Assembly: GCF_000155735.2 (NCBI RefSeq)
Contig: NC_020908.1
Coordinates: forward strand, 3,911,001 to 3,975,000
DNA from: Octadecabacter arcticus 238
GTDB taxonomy: Bacteria > Pseudomonadota > Alphaproteobacteria > Rhodobacterales > Rhodobacteraceae
Direction of reading: 5' to 3'
DNA length: 64,000 nucleotides
Shown one piece after another: positions 35,918 to 45,238 of the stretch. Numbering within the stretch: the stretch's first letter is position 1; each line of letters begins with the position of its first letter. The notes beneath the pieces were generated by a model. That model was given only the letters and a program-made list of their open reading frames with translations. It did no database searches and was not told the DNA's origin. The position numbers and the translations under genes are program-made.

Positions 35918-38091
35918 TCATGGGTCGCGCAGCGCACCTGCCGCGAACCACGTGATATCGGTTCTGCGATTGGCCGCGCGCCCCTCGGGCGTTGCGTTGT
36001 CGGTTATGGGTTGGGTTGGGCCGAAACCGAACGCGGTCATAGCGTTTTCTGGAACACCGCGTACGATCAGGGCGGCGCGCACGGCGTTGGCGCGATCTTG
36101 GCTCAAGGCATTGTTTGTCAGCTCATCGCCAGAGGAATCGGTATGGCCGCCAACTTCGAGCGTTAGGTCCGCCGCGGCGCAGGGCAAAACAACGGCCGCC
36201 AAAGCATTGATCGTGCGGATAGATGTGGCGTCAAGGCGGGCGGACGATGACAAGAACCCGATTTGACCGCCTTCCAAGATGTTCAGCGTCTGCGCCGCAC
36301 AGGCAGCGACATCGACGTCGCCGTCAAACACCACATTGGGCAGCCAGAAACCATCCGTGAAAATTTCATCAAGGCCAGTCGCGGCATTGGTTCGGGTGGT
36401 CCCGCTTTCGGGCAGGATTTCGAGCGGGCTAAGTGAAAATGCGACATCCGTGGGCAGGCGTTCGGCCAGATCGTTCGCGACAAGGTCTAGATCAACACCG
36501 GGTGACAACACCAGGTCGAGCGCGCTTTGATCGCCTGCACGCGCGTAGGTCAGCGCTTCAAGCTCGGGCAGGTAGCCCGCGACGATCAGCAATGTTTCCA
36601 AACTGCTGGCGACATCATCGTCGTCGCGCGCTGTTGCGGGGGTGCCAGAAATGGCATCAAGGCCCAGCGCCAGATCAAGATCACCAATCGCAAGTCCTGC
36701 TGGCAAACGACCCTCAATTATCGCTCCGATCGCTGCATCATATGTCAGTGTCCAAGCGGCGGGGGATCCATCATCAAGATAGATCATTTCGCGGCTGATT
36801 TCAGTGTCAGGTGCTGCGTTGGCCAGCACTTCATTCATGGCCAGACCAACTTGCGGTGATGCCGCTGTTCCGGTCAGCGTAATCTGAGTTTCGCTCACCC
36901 GTAGTGTTCCAGTGGTCATCATCCCAAGGGCCGATGTCCCGACGGCGGCGTTTGTGGAAAAGTCGGGCGTCACGGCGGGGCGAAAACTGGTGGTTCCAGC
37001 GTTTGTAATGGCAACGCCGGCAGGGTCACGCAACGTGAAGCCCGCCGGATATTTCCCGGACGCAGACGCAACACTGCCGTCCCATTCCATGATAAACCCG
37101 AGCGGCGCACCATCGTCCCACAGGCCAAGGTCGACCGTGACGTTGAAGGTTTCAGGCACCGTGGCCAAAAGTGTGCCCACCTGCGCAATGGCGTCAGGGG
37201 TTCCGGTGCCAATCAGCGATACGTCGCGGCGCTCAATCTCAAGCACCCCATCAATCAACTGCGACAGTCCCTGCATCGCGGTGCGGGCGACCACGGGCCA
37301 TTGCGGATCAAACGCCGCGATCACGGCCTGATCAATCGCGATGGGATCGGCAGTGCCAAAAATTTCTTCGATTGCAGTGGCGGTAATGTCGGATGGAAAT
37401 TTACCCTCTCCGGCAATCACGCCGTCGCGCAGCGTCAGCATAAGCCGCAACGGCGTTCCATCGTCCTCCAGATCAATTTCGATGATCAGGCTGTACGCCT
37501 CGGGCAGACGTTCAAGCCCGGCCAAAGTGGCGGTGAGTTCATCAGGATTTCGCACCAACCCACGCAGCAGCAAGGTGTGATCAGTCAGGGTCATCTCACC
37601 ATATTTCAAGGTGCCCAGCACGGTAAGACCAAGCCCCGCAACGTTGACCCAATCAGCATCGGGGACACCCGCAGCGAGGGTCAGGTTCAGGGTCGGCCCC
37701 GCAAGATTTTTGGTCAGCGCACCCCGATCAGCGTCGGATGGAATGACGCCGGACAGGATTGTTGAGCCATCAACCTGTCGGGTCGCCGTTACGACATACG
37801 GATCCACCACCGGCAAAGTATCAACGCCGGACACATCAACGACCCGCACACCTTCCAAGCTTCTTAGCATCGCCTGAAGCAGGGCCAATTCGGTCTGATC
37901 GTCACCTGTCCTGTGACGGAAACATCACGCCCAGTGACCTGTGTTTGCACAGAGTATCGCGAACTTTCGACCGCTTCGCGTGCATCTGCGGCAATGGCGG
38001 ATTGTATGGCCACAGCGTTCTACTTCGCGCCGACATACCCCAGCCCGCCGACACCCGCGATCAGCAAAAGACATCCGACTAGCGTTCGCAC
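35918..38091 (-). pseudogene. OmpA-family protein with N-terminal amber codon and frameshift
   Basis: The likely start is the GTG at 38091 (VRTLVGCLLLIAGVGGLGYV), a membrane anchor with GGAGGG just upstream. TAG at 38022-38020 interrupts after GYVGAK. The frame resumes NAVAIQSAIAADAREAVESS but shifts near 37905 between VSVTGQ and DDQTELALLQAM. From there 650 residues run cleanly through BON-like repeats to the OmpA-like peptidoglycan-binding end LEVGGHTDSSGDELTNNALS. An internal start (37888, MALLQAM) would give protein without anchor or signal. Family length is preserved, so these are recent lesions. Confidence 0.75.
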
Positions 38092-38158
38092 GTTGCCCTC
38101 CGGCGTGATTATTGTGGCTCACTATGGCCGTCAGCGGGGTGACTGGCAAGCATCACAC

Positions 38159-39019
38159 TCACAGTGCGGCGTTGCGACTTTCCTCAAGGTAAATCTCACG
38201 TAGGCGCGCGGCAACCGGACCGGGGTTGCCTGTGCCAATGGCTGCGCCATCAATCTCGACCACGGGCATTACGAAGGTCGAGGCCGAGGTGATGAACGCT
38301 TCATCCGCATCTTGTGCTTCTTGGATGGTGAATGGGCGTTCTTCGACCTTCATCTGTGCCTCAAGGGCGAACCGCAGCACGGCGGCGCGGGTGATCCCGT
38401 GCAGGATTTCGGTGCCAAGATGGCGCGTGATGATCGTGTTGCCCTTTACGATATAGGCGTTGTTTGACGTGCCTTCGGTGACGGCGCCGTCTTCGACCAT
38501 CCAAGCGTCGTCGCAGCCCGCAGCCTTGGCCATCATTTTACCCATGGACGGATACAACAGCTGCACGGTCTTAATATCGCGACGGCCCCAACGCTGATCT
38601 TCGATTGAGATCACTTTGATGCCGATCTTGGCGACAGGATTGTCAGCGAGGTTCGGCTTGGATTGTGTGAACAGCACCAGCGTCGGCTTAACGTCCGCAC
38701 TCGGGTAGGTGAAATCGCGATCCCCTGCACTGCCGCGGCTGACTTGCAGATAAATCATACCTTCATCGATATCGTTCAGGCGGACAAGTTCGCGATGGAT
38801 TTCCAACAAGTCGTCAAACGCGTCAGGCTTTTGCATCTCAAGCTCGCTCAGCGACCGTTCGAGGCGTTTGGAATGGCCCGCAAAATCGATCAACTTGCCG
38901 CCCAAAACCGACGTCACCTCATAGACGCCGTCAGCCATCAAAAATGACCGGTCAAAAATCGAAATCTTGGCGTCTTCTTCGGGCAGGTAGTCCCCGTTCA
39001 AATAGACTGTGCGGCTCAT
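38159..39019 (-). CDS. dat: D-amino-acid transaminase (class IV PLP)
   Basis: The start at 39019 (MSRTVYLNGDYLPEEDAKIS) matches the family. GRSFLMADGVYEV in the form DRSFLMADGVYEVTSVLGG, the PLP lysine in RRDIKTVQLLYPSMGKMMAK, and DGAVTEGTSNNAYIV are diagnostic for D-alanine/D-amino-acid transaminases. The product is 286 residues. It lies six bases after the dgcA stop, so it is probably cotranscribed with dgcN-dgcA and supplies or removes D-glutamate/D-alanine amino groups. Confidence 0.9.
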   Translation of the reverse strand: MSRTVYLNGDYLPEEDAKISIFDRSFLMADGVYEVTSVLGGKLIDFAGHSKRLERSLSELEMQKPDAFDDLLEIHRELVRLNDIDEGMIYLQVSRGSAGDRDFTYPSADVKPTLVLFTQSKPNLADNPVAKIGIKVISIEDQRWGRRDIKTVQLLYPSMGKMMAKAAGCDDAWMVEDGAVTEGTSNNAYIVKGNTIITRHLGTEILHGITRAAVLRFALEAQMKVEERPFTIQEAQDADEAFITSASTFVMPVVEIDGAAIGTGNPGPVAARLREIYLEESRNAAL

Positions 39020-39024
39020 CTTAC

Positions 39025-39990
39025 TTATCCCCAAAGTGCTGCGACGGGCGGGTGAACGCCGTCTTCGTCAAAATGCAATGCGTGGTCGCGGTCTTCGGCC
39101 AGAAGCAGTGGCCCGTCAAGGTCCACGACCTGCGCACCCTGTGCCACAATCGTCGCCGGTGCCATGGCGAGCGACGATCCGACCATGCAGCCGACCATCA
39201 CACCGAACCGCGCATCGCGGGCTGCCGTGTTCAATGCCAAGGCTTCGGTCAGCCCACCTGTTTTGTCGAGCTTGATGTTCACCATGTCATACTTGCCCAT
39301 AAGGTCGGGCAAGGACGCACGGTCATGGCAGCTTTCATCGGCGCAAACCGGCAAAGGTCGCGTGATTTCGCCCAACATGTCGTCCTGACCTGCTGGCATC
39401 GGCTGTTCGACCATGCTGACGCCAAGGCGGATCAGGTGCGGCGCGAGGTCGGTGTATACCTCAGCCGTCCATCCTTCATTGGCATCAACAATGATCGTAC
39501 TTTTGGGCGCACCGGCCCGCACGGCCTCAAGTCTGGCCATATCATCGGACGTGCCGAGTTTGATCTTAAGCAGTGGGCGATGGGCATGTTTCACCGCCGA
39601 CGCTTTCATGTTTTCGGGCGTATCAAGCGACAGAGTGAAGGCGGTTATGCACGGCTTGGGGGCTGGCACGCCAATCAAATCCCAGACGCGTTTGCCTGCG
39701 GCCTTTGCCTCTAGGTCCCACAACGCGCAATCGACGGCGTTGCGCGCAGCACCCGCCGTCAGCAGCTCATACAGACCATCGCGTGTCACATCATCAGGCA
39801 GGCCCGCGATCTGATCGGTCACGCTCGCCATCGTTTCGTCGTAACGCGCATAAGGCACACATTCGCCCCAGCCCGTCACACCGCCACGCGTGATTTTGGC
39901 GGTTAAAACCTTGGCCTCGGTGCGCGACCCGCGTGAGATCGTGAACACTTCGGCCAAACGAAATACGTCCTGCGTAACAGTGATGGTCAT
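39025..39990 (-). CDS. dgcA: Enolase-superfamily racemase/epimerase, DgcA type
   Basis: Members resemble dipeptide epimerases; next to DgcN they are reported as N-acetyl-D-glutamate racemases in D-glutamate catabolism. The start MTITVTQDVFRLAEVFTISR (39990) fits. The general-acid/base KxK is in PLLKIKLG, metal ligands in IIVDANEGWTA, MVEQPMPAG and PVCADES, and the second lysine in VNIKLDKTGGLTEAL. The product is 321 residues. It lies between dgcN and dat on the same strand. The precise substrate rests on gene context. Confidence 0.82.
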   Translation of the reverse strand: MTITVTQDVFRLAEVFTISRGSRTEAKVLTAKITRGGVTGWGECVPYARYDETMASVTDQIAGLPDDVTRDGLYELLTAGAARNAVDCALWDLEAKAAGKRVWDLIGVPAPKPCITAFTLSLDTPENMKASAVKHAHRPLLKIKLGTSDDMARLEAVRAGAPKSTIIVDANEGWTAEVYTDLAPHLIRLGVSMVEQPMPAGQDDMLGEITRPLPVCADESCHDRASLPDLMGKYDMVNIKLDKTGGLTEALALNTAARDARFGVMVGCMVGSSLAMAPATIVAQGAQVVDLDGPLLLAEDRDHALHFDEDGVHPPVAALWG

Positions 39991-40054
39991 ATGCGCTGCC
40001 TCCTGCTTCATCTTGGCCAATACAACTCACTGCGCGACGGCAGCAAATCAGCAA

Positions 40055-41056
40055 CTACATCGCGGCCAAGGCATCCACCAGCCGTCCTGCGCCGTGGCGG
40101 AACGGGTCAACCGTTGGCAGGCCCATGCGTGCTTCGATATCAGTGAGGCATTTGATCGCGTCTGCTTCGTTCAAATGCTGGGTGTTGACGGAAATCCCCA
40201 CAACTTCGCAGGCGGGATTAACAACGCGGGCCAGCAAAAGTGCGGTGTCCCGCAGTGTTTCGAGCGATGGCAGACCGTAGTGCGGCAACCCACGCATATG
40301 GGTGCGGGTCGGTTCGTGTGCCAAAATCAACGCATCCGGTTGGCCGCCATGGATAAGCGCCAGCGTCACGCCGGAATAGCTGGCGTGAAACAGGCTGCCC
40401 TGCCCTTCGATGTGGTCCCAATGATCGTCGTCATTGTCGGGCGTCAGGTATTCGACGGCGCCCGCCATGAAGTCGGCGACGACCGCATCCAGAGGAACGC
40501 CGCTGCCAGTGATCAAGATCCCCGTCTGACCCGTGGGCCGGAACGTCGATTTCAGCCCGCGTTTGCGCATTTCGGCATCAACGGCGAGGCTGGTGTACAT
40601 TTTACCAATGGAGCAATCGGTGCCAACGGCCAAACAACGCTTGCCTGATCGCTTTACACCATCGGCAATCGGATAGGCCACAGACGGAATCCGCACATCG
40701 TGCAATTGACGGCCATTGGCACGCGCGGCCTCAACCAGATCAGCTTCGTCGCTTAGCAGATTGTGCAGGCCAGACGCGATGTCGAACCCCATGTTAAGCG
40801 CTTGGATCAAGACATCTTTCCACGCTTGGCTAATGACACCACCACGGTTTGCGACACCGATGACCAATGTCTGCGCACCTGCCGCTTTGGCGGCTTCCAG
40901 TGTCAAATCGTTCAGCCCTATATCCGCACCACAGCCCGCCAGTCGCAGCTGACCGACAGCGTTTTCAGGCCGCCAATCTTTGATGCCTTGCGCGACTTTA
41001 GCGCTTAACTGGTCCTGCGCATCGCCGAGGAACAAAAGGTACGGGGTGGGAATCAT
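40055..41056 (-). CDS. dgcN: DUF1611-family protein, DgcN type (D-glutamate N-acetyltransferase)
   Basis: DgcN is reported to acetylate D-glutamate before DgcA racemises it. The ATG at 41056 (MIPTPYLLFLGDAQDQLSAK) is preferred because AAGGAG lies six bases before it; the ATG two codons earlier touches that site. P-loop-like AVGTDCSIGKMYTSL, RPTGQTGILITGSGVPLDAV and DHIEGQGSLFHASYSGVTLA are DUF1611 motifs. The product is 333 residues. It starts the operon dgcN-dgcA-dat and is divergent from mcl1. Confidence 0.82.
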   Translation of the reverse strand: MIPTPYLLFLGDAQDQLSAKVAQGIKDWRPENAVGQLRLAGCGADIGLNDLTLEAAKAAGAQTLVIGVANRGGVISQAWKDVLIQALNMGFDIASGLHNLLSDEADLVEAARANGRQLHDVRIPSVAYPIADGVKRSGKRCLAVGTDCSIGKMYTSLAVDAEMRKRGLKSTFRPTGQTGILITGSGVPLDAVVADFMAGAVEYLTPDNDDDHWDHIEGQGSLFHASYSGVTLALIHGGQPDALILAHEPTRTHMRGLPHYGLPSLETLRDTALLLARVVNPACEVVGISVNTQHLNEADAIKCLTDIEARMGLPTVDPFRHGAGRLVDALAAM

Positions 41057-41155
41057 GGTCATCTCCTTAGGTTTAGCGCACGTTGCAACAAGTTGGCTGG
41101 GAATGTCTTTCGAAAAGCGCGCCAACTGATCGAATTATTCAAATTTGATGCGTGT

Positions 41156-41175
41156 TTATGCGGGAATGCGCATAA
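41156..41175. promoter_or_regulatory. Inverted repeat in the dgcN-mcl1 divergent promoter region
   Basis: TTATGCG and CGCATAA form a 20-base palindrome with a six-base spacer, 100 bases from dgcN and 111 bases from mcl1. It suits a dimeric regulator such as a LysR- or GntR-type protein. Which of the two genes it serves is not shown. Confidence 0.5.
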
Positions 41176-41286
41176 TTTTACCGCAACGCTGCCTCGCTCC
41201 TTTCAAGTTTGCACTTGCAGCATAACGCGCAATAATCTAACCCTCACGACAACTCGTACGTAACTTCATTACCTAAAGGATCGCCC

Positions 41287-42243
41287 ATGTCATTCCGCTT
41301 GCAGCCTACCCCCGTCGCTCGTCCAAACCGTTGCCAGCTGTTTGGGCCGGGATCGAATGCGAAACTGCATCCGAAAATGGCGGCGAGCGCGGCAGATGTG
41401 ATCAACCTTGACCTAGAGGACTCGGTCAGCCCGTCCGACAAAGACAGCGCACGGATCAATGTGATCGAGGCGATTAACACGATTGATTGGAGCAGCAAGA
41501 CCCTGTCGGTGCGTATCAACGGACTGGACACGCCGTATTGGTATCGCGACGTGGTGGATGTGTTGGAACAAGCAGGTGACCGGCTGGACCAGATCATGAT
41601 CCCGAAGGTCGGGTGCGCGGCGGATGTTTACGCCGTGGATGCGCTGGTGACGGCTATTGAAGCGGCCAAGGGGCGCAAAAAAACCATTTCTTTTGAGGTT
41701 ATCATCGAATCCTCAGCCGGCATCGCGCATGTAGAAGAGATCGCGGCATCCAGCCCGCGCCTGCAGGCGATGTCATTGGGAGCGGCGGATTTCGCGGCCT
41801 CAATGGGAATGCAGACGACGGGCATCGGCGGCACACAGGAAAATTATTACATGCTGCACGGGGAGGCGCGGCATTATTCCGACCCGTGGCACTGGGCGCA
41901 AACGGCAATTGTGGCCGCCTGTCGCACCCATGGTGTGTTGCCTGTGGATGGCCCGTTCGGAGATTTCTCGGATGACGAAGGGTACCGCGCACAGGCGCGC
42001 CGCTCTGCGACCCTTGGCATGGTTGGCAAATGGGCGATCCACCCCAAACAGATCGCGCTGGCCAACGAGGTGTTTACACCGTCCGACGAGGCCGTCGCCG
42101 AAGCCCGTGAAATTCTAGCCGCGATGGCCGAGGCAACAGCGCGCGGCGAAGGGGCGACCGTTTACAAGGGGCGCTTGGTCGATATCGCCAGCATCAAACA
42201 GGCGGAAGTCATCGTTAAACAATCCGAAATGATCGCGGGTTAA
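41287..42243 (+). CDS. mcl1: L-malyl-CoA / beta-methylmalyl-CoA lyase
   Basis: Mcl1 reversibly cleaves malyl-CoA to acetyl-CoA and glyoxylate and methylmalyl-CoA to propionyl-CoA and glyoxylate, in the ethylmalonyl-CoA pathway. The 318-residue product starts MSFRLQPTPVARPNRCQLFG. VINLDLEDSVSPSDKDSAR and ISFEVIIESSAGIAHVEEIA hold metal-binding acidic residues, and MGMQTTGIGGTQENYYM and GMVGKWAIHPKQIALANEVF are strongly like the Rhodobacter enzyme as I recall it. It is divergent from dgcN and intact. Confidence 0.92.
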   Translation: MSFRLQPTPVARPNRCQLFGPGSNAKLHPKMAASAADVINLDLEDSVSPSDKDSARINVIEAINTIDWSSKTLSVRINGLDTPYWYRDVVDVLEQAGDRLDQIMIPKVGCAADVYAVDALVTAIEAAKGRKKTISFEVIIESSAGIAHVEEIAASSPRLQAMSLGAADFAASMGMQTTGIGGTQENYYMLHGEARHYSDPWHWAQTAIVAACRTHGVLPVDGPFGDFSDDEGYRAQARRSATLGMVGKWAIHPKQIALANEVFTPSDEAVAEAREILAAMAEATARGEGATVYKGRLVDIASIKQAEVIVKQSEMIAG

Positions 42244-42617
42244 CCGGTTAACGGACGCAATAATTTCCCACGACGTGCCTGTGCACTGTGCGTACACGCC
42301 CTGTATGTACAGTGTATTCTACTGCGCATTTATTGCAGCGTCAACAATTGGCTTGGCGATTTGGTGGCCATAATGTTGCGCCGCCGCAATCTGGCGGCGC
42401 GCGGGAAGCAAAAGGGGCGGATCAGCCTTCAAGCGACACGTAGATGTCAGTGAGAAGATCCAGTTCGAAAGTGCATTGCTGGACAAGGACGAAGCCGCTC
42501 GCGCGGCAATTGGCGCCCGTTCCTGGTGTTGCGCGCTGACTTTAGCTGAGTGCATTTGGTAATTTGCCGAACCTGTTTGACGATTGGGGCTTCTCAAACG
42601 TCAAATAGGAGGTTCCC
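42244..42617. other. Intergenic stretch before IS91-like element
   Basis: About 370 bases without a convincing gene. Near 42285-42315 GTGCGTACAC and GTATGTACAGTGTA form imperfect inverted words. A GC-rich hairpin GCGCCGCC/GGCGGCGC lies near 42380-42400 and may end mcl1. The right part may be the element's left end. Confidence 0.35.
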
Positions 42618-42658
42618 ATGACACAGGAGAAGATAACCCCGCTACGTGAGCGGATGAT

Positions 42659-42703
42659 CCCTCTCGGGACATTGCTGCGCAATACCCTGCCGGGCAGCGG
42701 AAT
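42659..42703 (+). repeat. Palindromic insert PI-1, copy e
   Basis: It reads CCCTCTCGGGACATTGCTGC then GCAATACCCTGCCGGGCAGC and GGAAT. It lies between codons for RERMI and MRIHG of the recombinase. Arms CTCGGGACATTGC and GCAATACCCTGCCGGG pair imperfectly. Confidence 0.8.
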
Positions 42704-43410
42704 ACATGCGTATCCACGGGATGGGCGACAAGGCGCAGAAAGCCCACATTCGTGCAATCAAGCACTTTGCTGGGTTTTTGAAGAGGTCGCCAGATACAGC
42801 GACGCCGGACGATCTGCGCGCCTATCAACTTCACATGACCGATACCGAGGTCACGCCACCAACGTTCAACACGCGGATCATGGCCCTGCGGTTTCTGTTC
42901 GGCACGACCTGCGACCGTGAGGATATGAAGCGCTACATGCAGTTCCGGACGCAGCCACGCCGGCTACCGAGTGTATTGAGTATCGAAGAGGTCTCGGAGG
43001 TGCTTGCAGCGGCCCCAGGCCCGGGGCTCAAATATCGTGCGGCTCTGAGCATTTCCTATGGCGCAGGATTGCGGGCATCGGAGGTCTGTAGTCTCAAGGT
43101 CAGCGATATCGTGCCCTTGGCGCGTCTTCGACACGACAGCGACCGGATGCTGATCCACGTTGACGAGGGCAAAGGTGGCAAGGACCGTAAGGTCATGCTG
43201 TCGCCCGATCTGTTGGACCTGCTTCGCGACTATTGGCGCGAGGCACGACCGGAGGGCTGGCTGTTTCCGGGAAAGCCCAAGATCACCCCGATCTCGGCAA
43301 GGCAGCTGAGCCGGTCGTTCAACTCGGCCAAGCACCTCGTTGGGCTTTCCAAGCCTGCCACCCTGCATACGTTGCGGCACAGCTTCGCGACACATCTGCT
43401 GGAGGTCAAC

Positions 43411-43455
43411 ATCCCCTCTCGGCAGATTGCTGCGCAATCGCCTGCCGGGCAGTGG
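43411..43455 (+). repeat. Palindromic insert PI-1, copy f
   Basis: It reads ATCCCCTCTCGGCAGATTGC then TGCGCAATCGCCTGCCGGGC and AGTGG. CTCGGCAG pairs with CTGCCGGG and GATTGC with GCAATC. It sits just after the HxxR motif of the recombinase, where homologues read LLEQNVDVRV. Confidence 0.8.
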
Positions 43456-43609
43456 ATGTCCGGGTCATTCATGTGTTGCTCGGTCATGCCAAATTGAGCA
43501 CCACAGCGCGTTATACCCATGTCGCCACCAAAACCATCCGGGACACACCCAGCCCGTTTGACACGCTCAAGAAGCTGAACATTGAGAACCCGGGGTAAGC
43601 ACCGGTCAG

Positions 43610-44830
43610 TTGGCCAAGCCAACACTGGAGATTGCTGACATTTTCCAAAAGGATGGTCCTGCATGGCGGCAAGCAAACAAGGGACATGTCAGCCTGTCTC
43701 AGCTCAAAGTGATGTCCTCCATTGAAGCCTGCCGAACAGAGGCGCTCGGCGGGCATGTGGCGGCTTGCACCAAGTGCGACCATCAGCACATCGCGTACAA
43801 CAGCTGCAAGAACCGGCACTGTCCCAAATGTCAGGGACCGGCAGCGCGCGACTGGCTGGCGGCGCGTGCCGAAGACTTGTTGCCCGTGGCATACTTCCAT
43901 GTGGTGTTCACCCTGCCTTCCGAGATTGCGCGGATCGCCCTCTGGAACAAGAAGGCCGTCTATGGCCTGCTGTTCAAAGCGTCTGCACAAACGGTGATGA
44001 CAATTGCAGCGGATCCCAAAAGGCTTGGCGCTAAGGTTGGCATGACCAGCGTTCTGCACACATCGCGCCAGAGGCGCGTCTTCGACACGACGGGATCGGC
44101 TCTCACGCATTACCCTCACGTCCACATGATCGTGCCGGGTGGAGGCTTATCACCCAACGGCAATCGCTGGGTCGCGTGCAGGCCAGGCTTCTTCCTGCAT
44201 GTGCGGGTGCTGTCACGCTTGTTCCGTCGCCTGTTTATCGAAGGGCTGCTGACCCTGCACCGCGCAGGCGAACTGGTCTTCTTCGGTGACCTGACGGGGC
44301 TGTCAGATGCTGACGCTTTTGCCGCGTATCTCGCGCCAATGCGCAAAATCGAATGGGTAATTTATGCCAAACCGCCCTTCGATGGGCCTGAGGCCGTGTT
44401 GGCCTATCTCAGCCGCTACACCCACCGCATCGCCATCTCAAACAGCCGATTGATCAGTGCTGATGCCGACACCGTAGCGTTCAAATGGAAAGACTACCGG
44501 GTCAAATCTGGCGACAGACGTTCCGTCATGCACCTTTCTGCCGCCGAGTTTATCCGACGCTTCCTGATCCACGTTCTCCCGTATCGCTTCCACCGCATCC
44601 GCCACTATGGCCTGCTCGCGAGTTCCAAACGAAAGGCAAATATAGCAAAGGTTCGCACCTTACTCGGCGCTCAACCCCCACAACAAGATGATCCTCCAGC
44701 CACCGAGGTCACGCCGCTCACACTACAAGAACCATGCCCCGACTGTGGCGGTGCAATGCGCATCATCGAGACCTTCCGACGCGGCCATAAACCGCAAACC
44801 CGCGCACCACCTAGAAAGGCCGCCGCATGA
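43610..44830 (+). CDS. IS91-family (Y2-type) transposase with in-frame palindromic insert
   Basis: IS91 transposases are rolling-circle enzymes with an N-terminal zinc-binding region. Here the zinc region is HVAACTKCDHQHIAYNSCKN then RHCPKCQGPAARDWL. GSALTHYPHVHMIVPGGGLS carries the HUH motif (HVHMIV). HRIAISNSRLISADADTVAF and RIRHYGLLASSKRKANIAKV are the catalytic-tyrosine end. The frame starts with TTG at 43610, ends at 44830, and has 406 codons. A 31-base palindromic segment (44062-44092) replaces the expected LHTWGSAL text by LHTSRQRRVFDTTGSAL in frame, next to the HUH motif, so activity is doubtful. Confidence 0.85.
   Translation: MAKPTLEIADIFQKDGPAWRQANKGHVSLSQLKVMSSIEACRTEALGGHVAACTKCDHQHIAYNSCKNRHCPKCQGPAARDWLAARAEDLLPVAYFHVVFTLPSEIARIALWNKKAVYGLLFKASAQTVMTIAADPKRLGAKVGMTSVLHTSRQRRVFDTTGSALTHYPHVHMIVPGGGLSPNGNRWVACRPGFFLHVRVLSRLFRRLFIEGLLTLHRAGELVFFGDLTGLSDADAFAAYLAPMRKIEWVIYAKPPFDGPEAVLAYLSRYTHRIAISNSRLISADADTVAFKWKDYRVKSGDRRSVMHLSAAEFIRRFLIHVLPYRFHRIRHYGLLASSKRKANIAKVRTLLGAQPPQQDDPPATEVTPLTLQEPCPDCGGAMRIIETFRRGHKPQTRAPPRKAAA
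44062..44092. repeat. Palindromic insert PI-4 in IS91 transposase
   Basis: CGCGCC (44064-44069), an AGA loop and GGCGCG (44073-44078) form a perfect stem. The net gain of about 27 bases keeps the frame, adding roughly nine residues between LHT and GSALTH. Confidence 0.65.
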
Positions 44831-45238
44831 CGAGATGCACGCCAACATTTTTCAGACATTCCCTGAACTGCAGAGCGTTCAGGGCAGGTATCGGTTTGTC
44901 TAAGAGAAAATTAGTGGCGTTTAGCGCGCCCGAACCGGAGACAAAGCACTCCACAAAACAAGATCAAGCGCATCAATTCACCGCGCGAAACACAAACCGT
45001 CAAGTTCTCACGCCACCCTCGGAAGCGGCAACTTCGCGCTTTCCCCATAGAGCACACCCAGACCCCACGGCTTCCTCCTAGTCATGTTTCCCAACGCGGG
45101 CCCACCGCAGCACCAAACGGAAAAGACACGCTCAGGCCCGCATCGAAAAAACTTAAACCTTGCCGTTCAATTTACTAATCTGAACGTCAGCTATCTGTTC
45201 CAGCCGATACCCATTTTGCTTGTTACTCCTGTGAAACG
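44831..45238. other. Intergenic stretch after IS91-like element
   Basis: About 400 bases with no convincing gene on either strand. The first part (to about 45080) is C-rich with repeated stops and may be the IS91 terminus; the last ~60 bases are the LysR gene's downstream flank. No hairpin terminator is clear. Confidence 0.35.

Larger units (their letters stand above)
42618..43598 (+). pseudogene. Tyrosine recombinase of an IS91-like element, disrupted by two PI-1 inserts
   Basis: The frame starts MTQEKITPLRERMI, is broken by a 45-base insert, and resumes MRIHGMGDKAQKAHIRAIKH, a SAM-like N-domain. The catalytic domain shows YGAGLRASEVCSLKVSDI (first arginine) and LHTLRHSFATHLLE (HxxR). A second insert at 43411 shifts the frame; the next frame gives VDVRVIHVLLGHAKLSTTAR and YTHVATKTIRDTPS with the nucleophile tyrosine. 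Without the inserts the gene would be complete. Such recombinases accompany IS91-type transposases in many proteobacteria. Confidence 0.85.

Noticed and set aside
6481-38091. Five in-frame TAG codons (ppk2, IS6, IS110, IS30 copy A, ompA) suggesting amber suppression or recoding
   Set aside because: Intact genes here end naturally in TAG (rpsC, pyk, dgcN, the HhH protein, the 164-residue secreted protein), other broken genes have TGA, TAA or frameshifts, and most TAGs lie in dying IS genes. Ordinary decay explains them.
31007-43455. PI-1 repeats as a CRISPR array
   Set aside because: Copies are isolated by kilobases, lie inside genes, and there is no regular spacing, spacer series or cas gene.
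42618-44830. Tyrosine recombinase plus transposase as a prophage or integron integrase
   Set aside because: No phage genes, attachment site or cassette array; the pair matches IS91-like elements that carry a recombinase.
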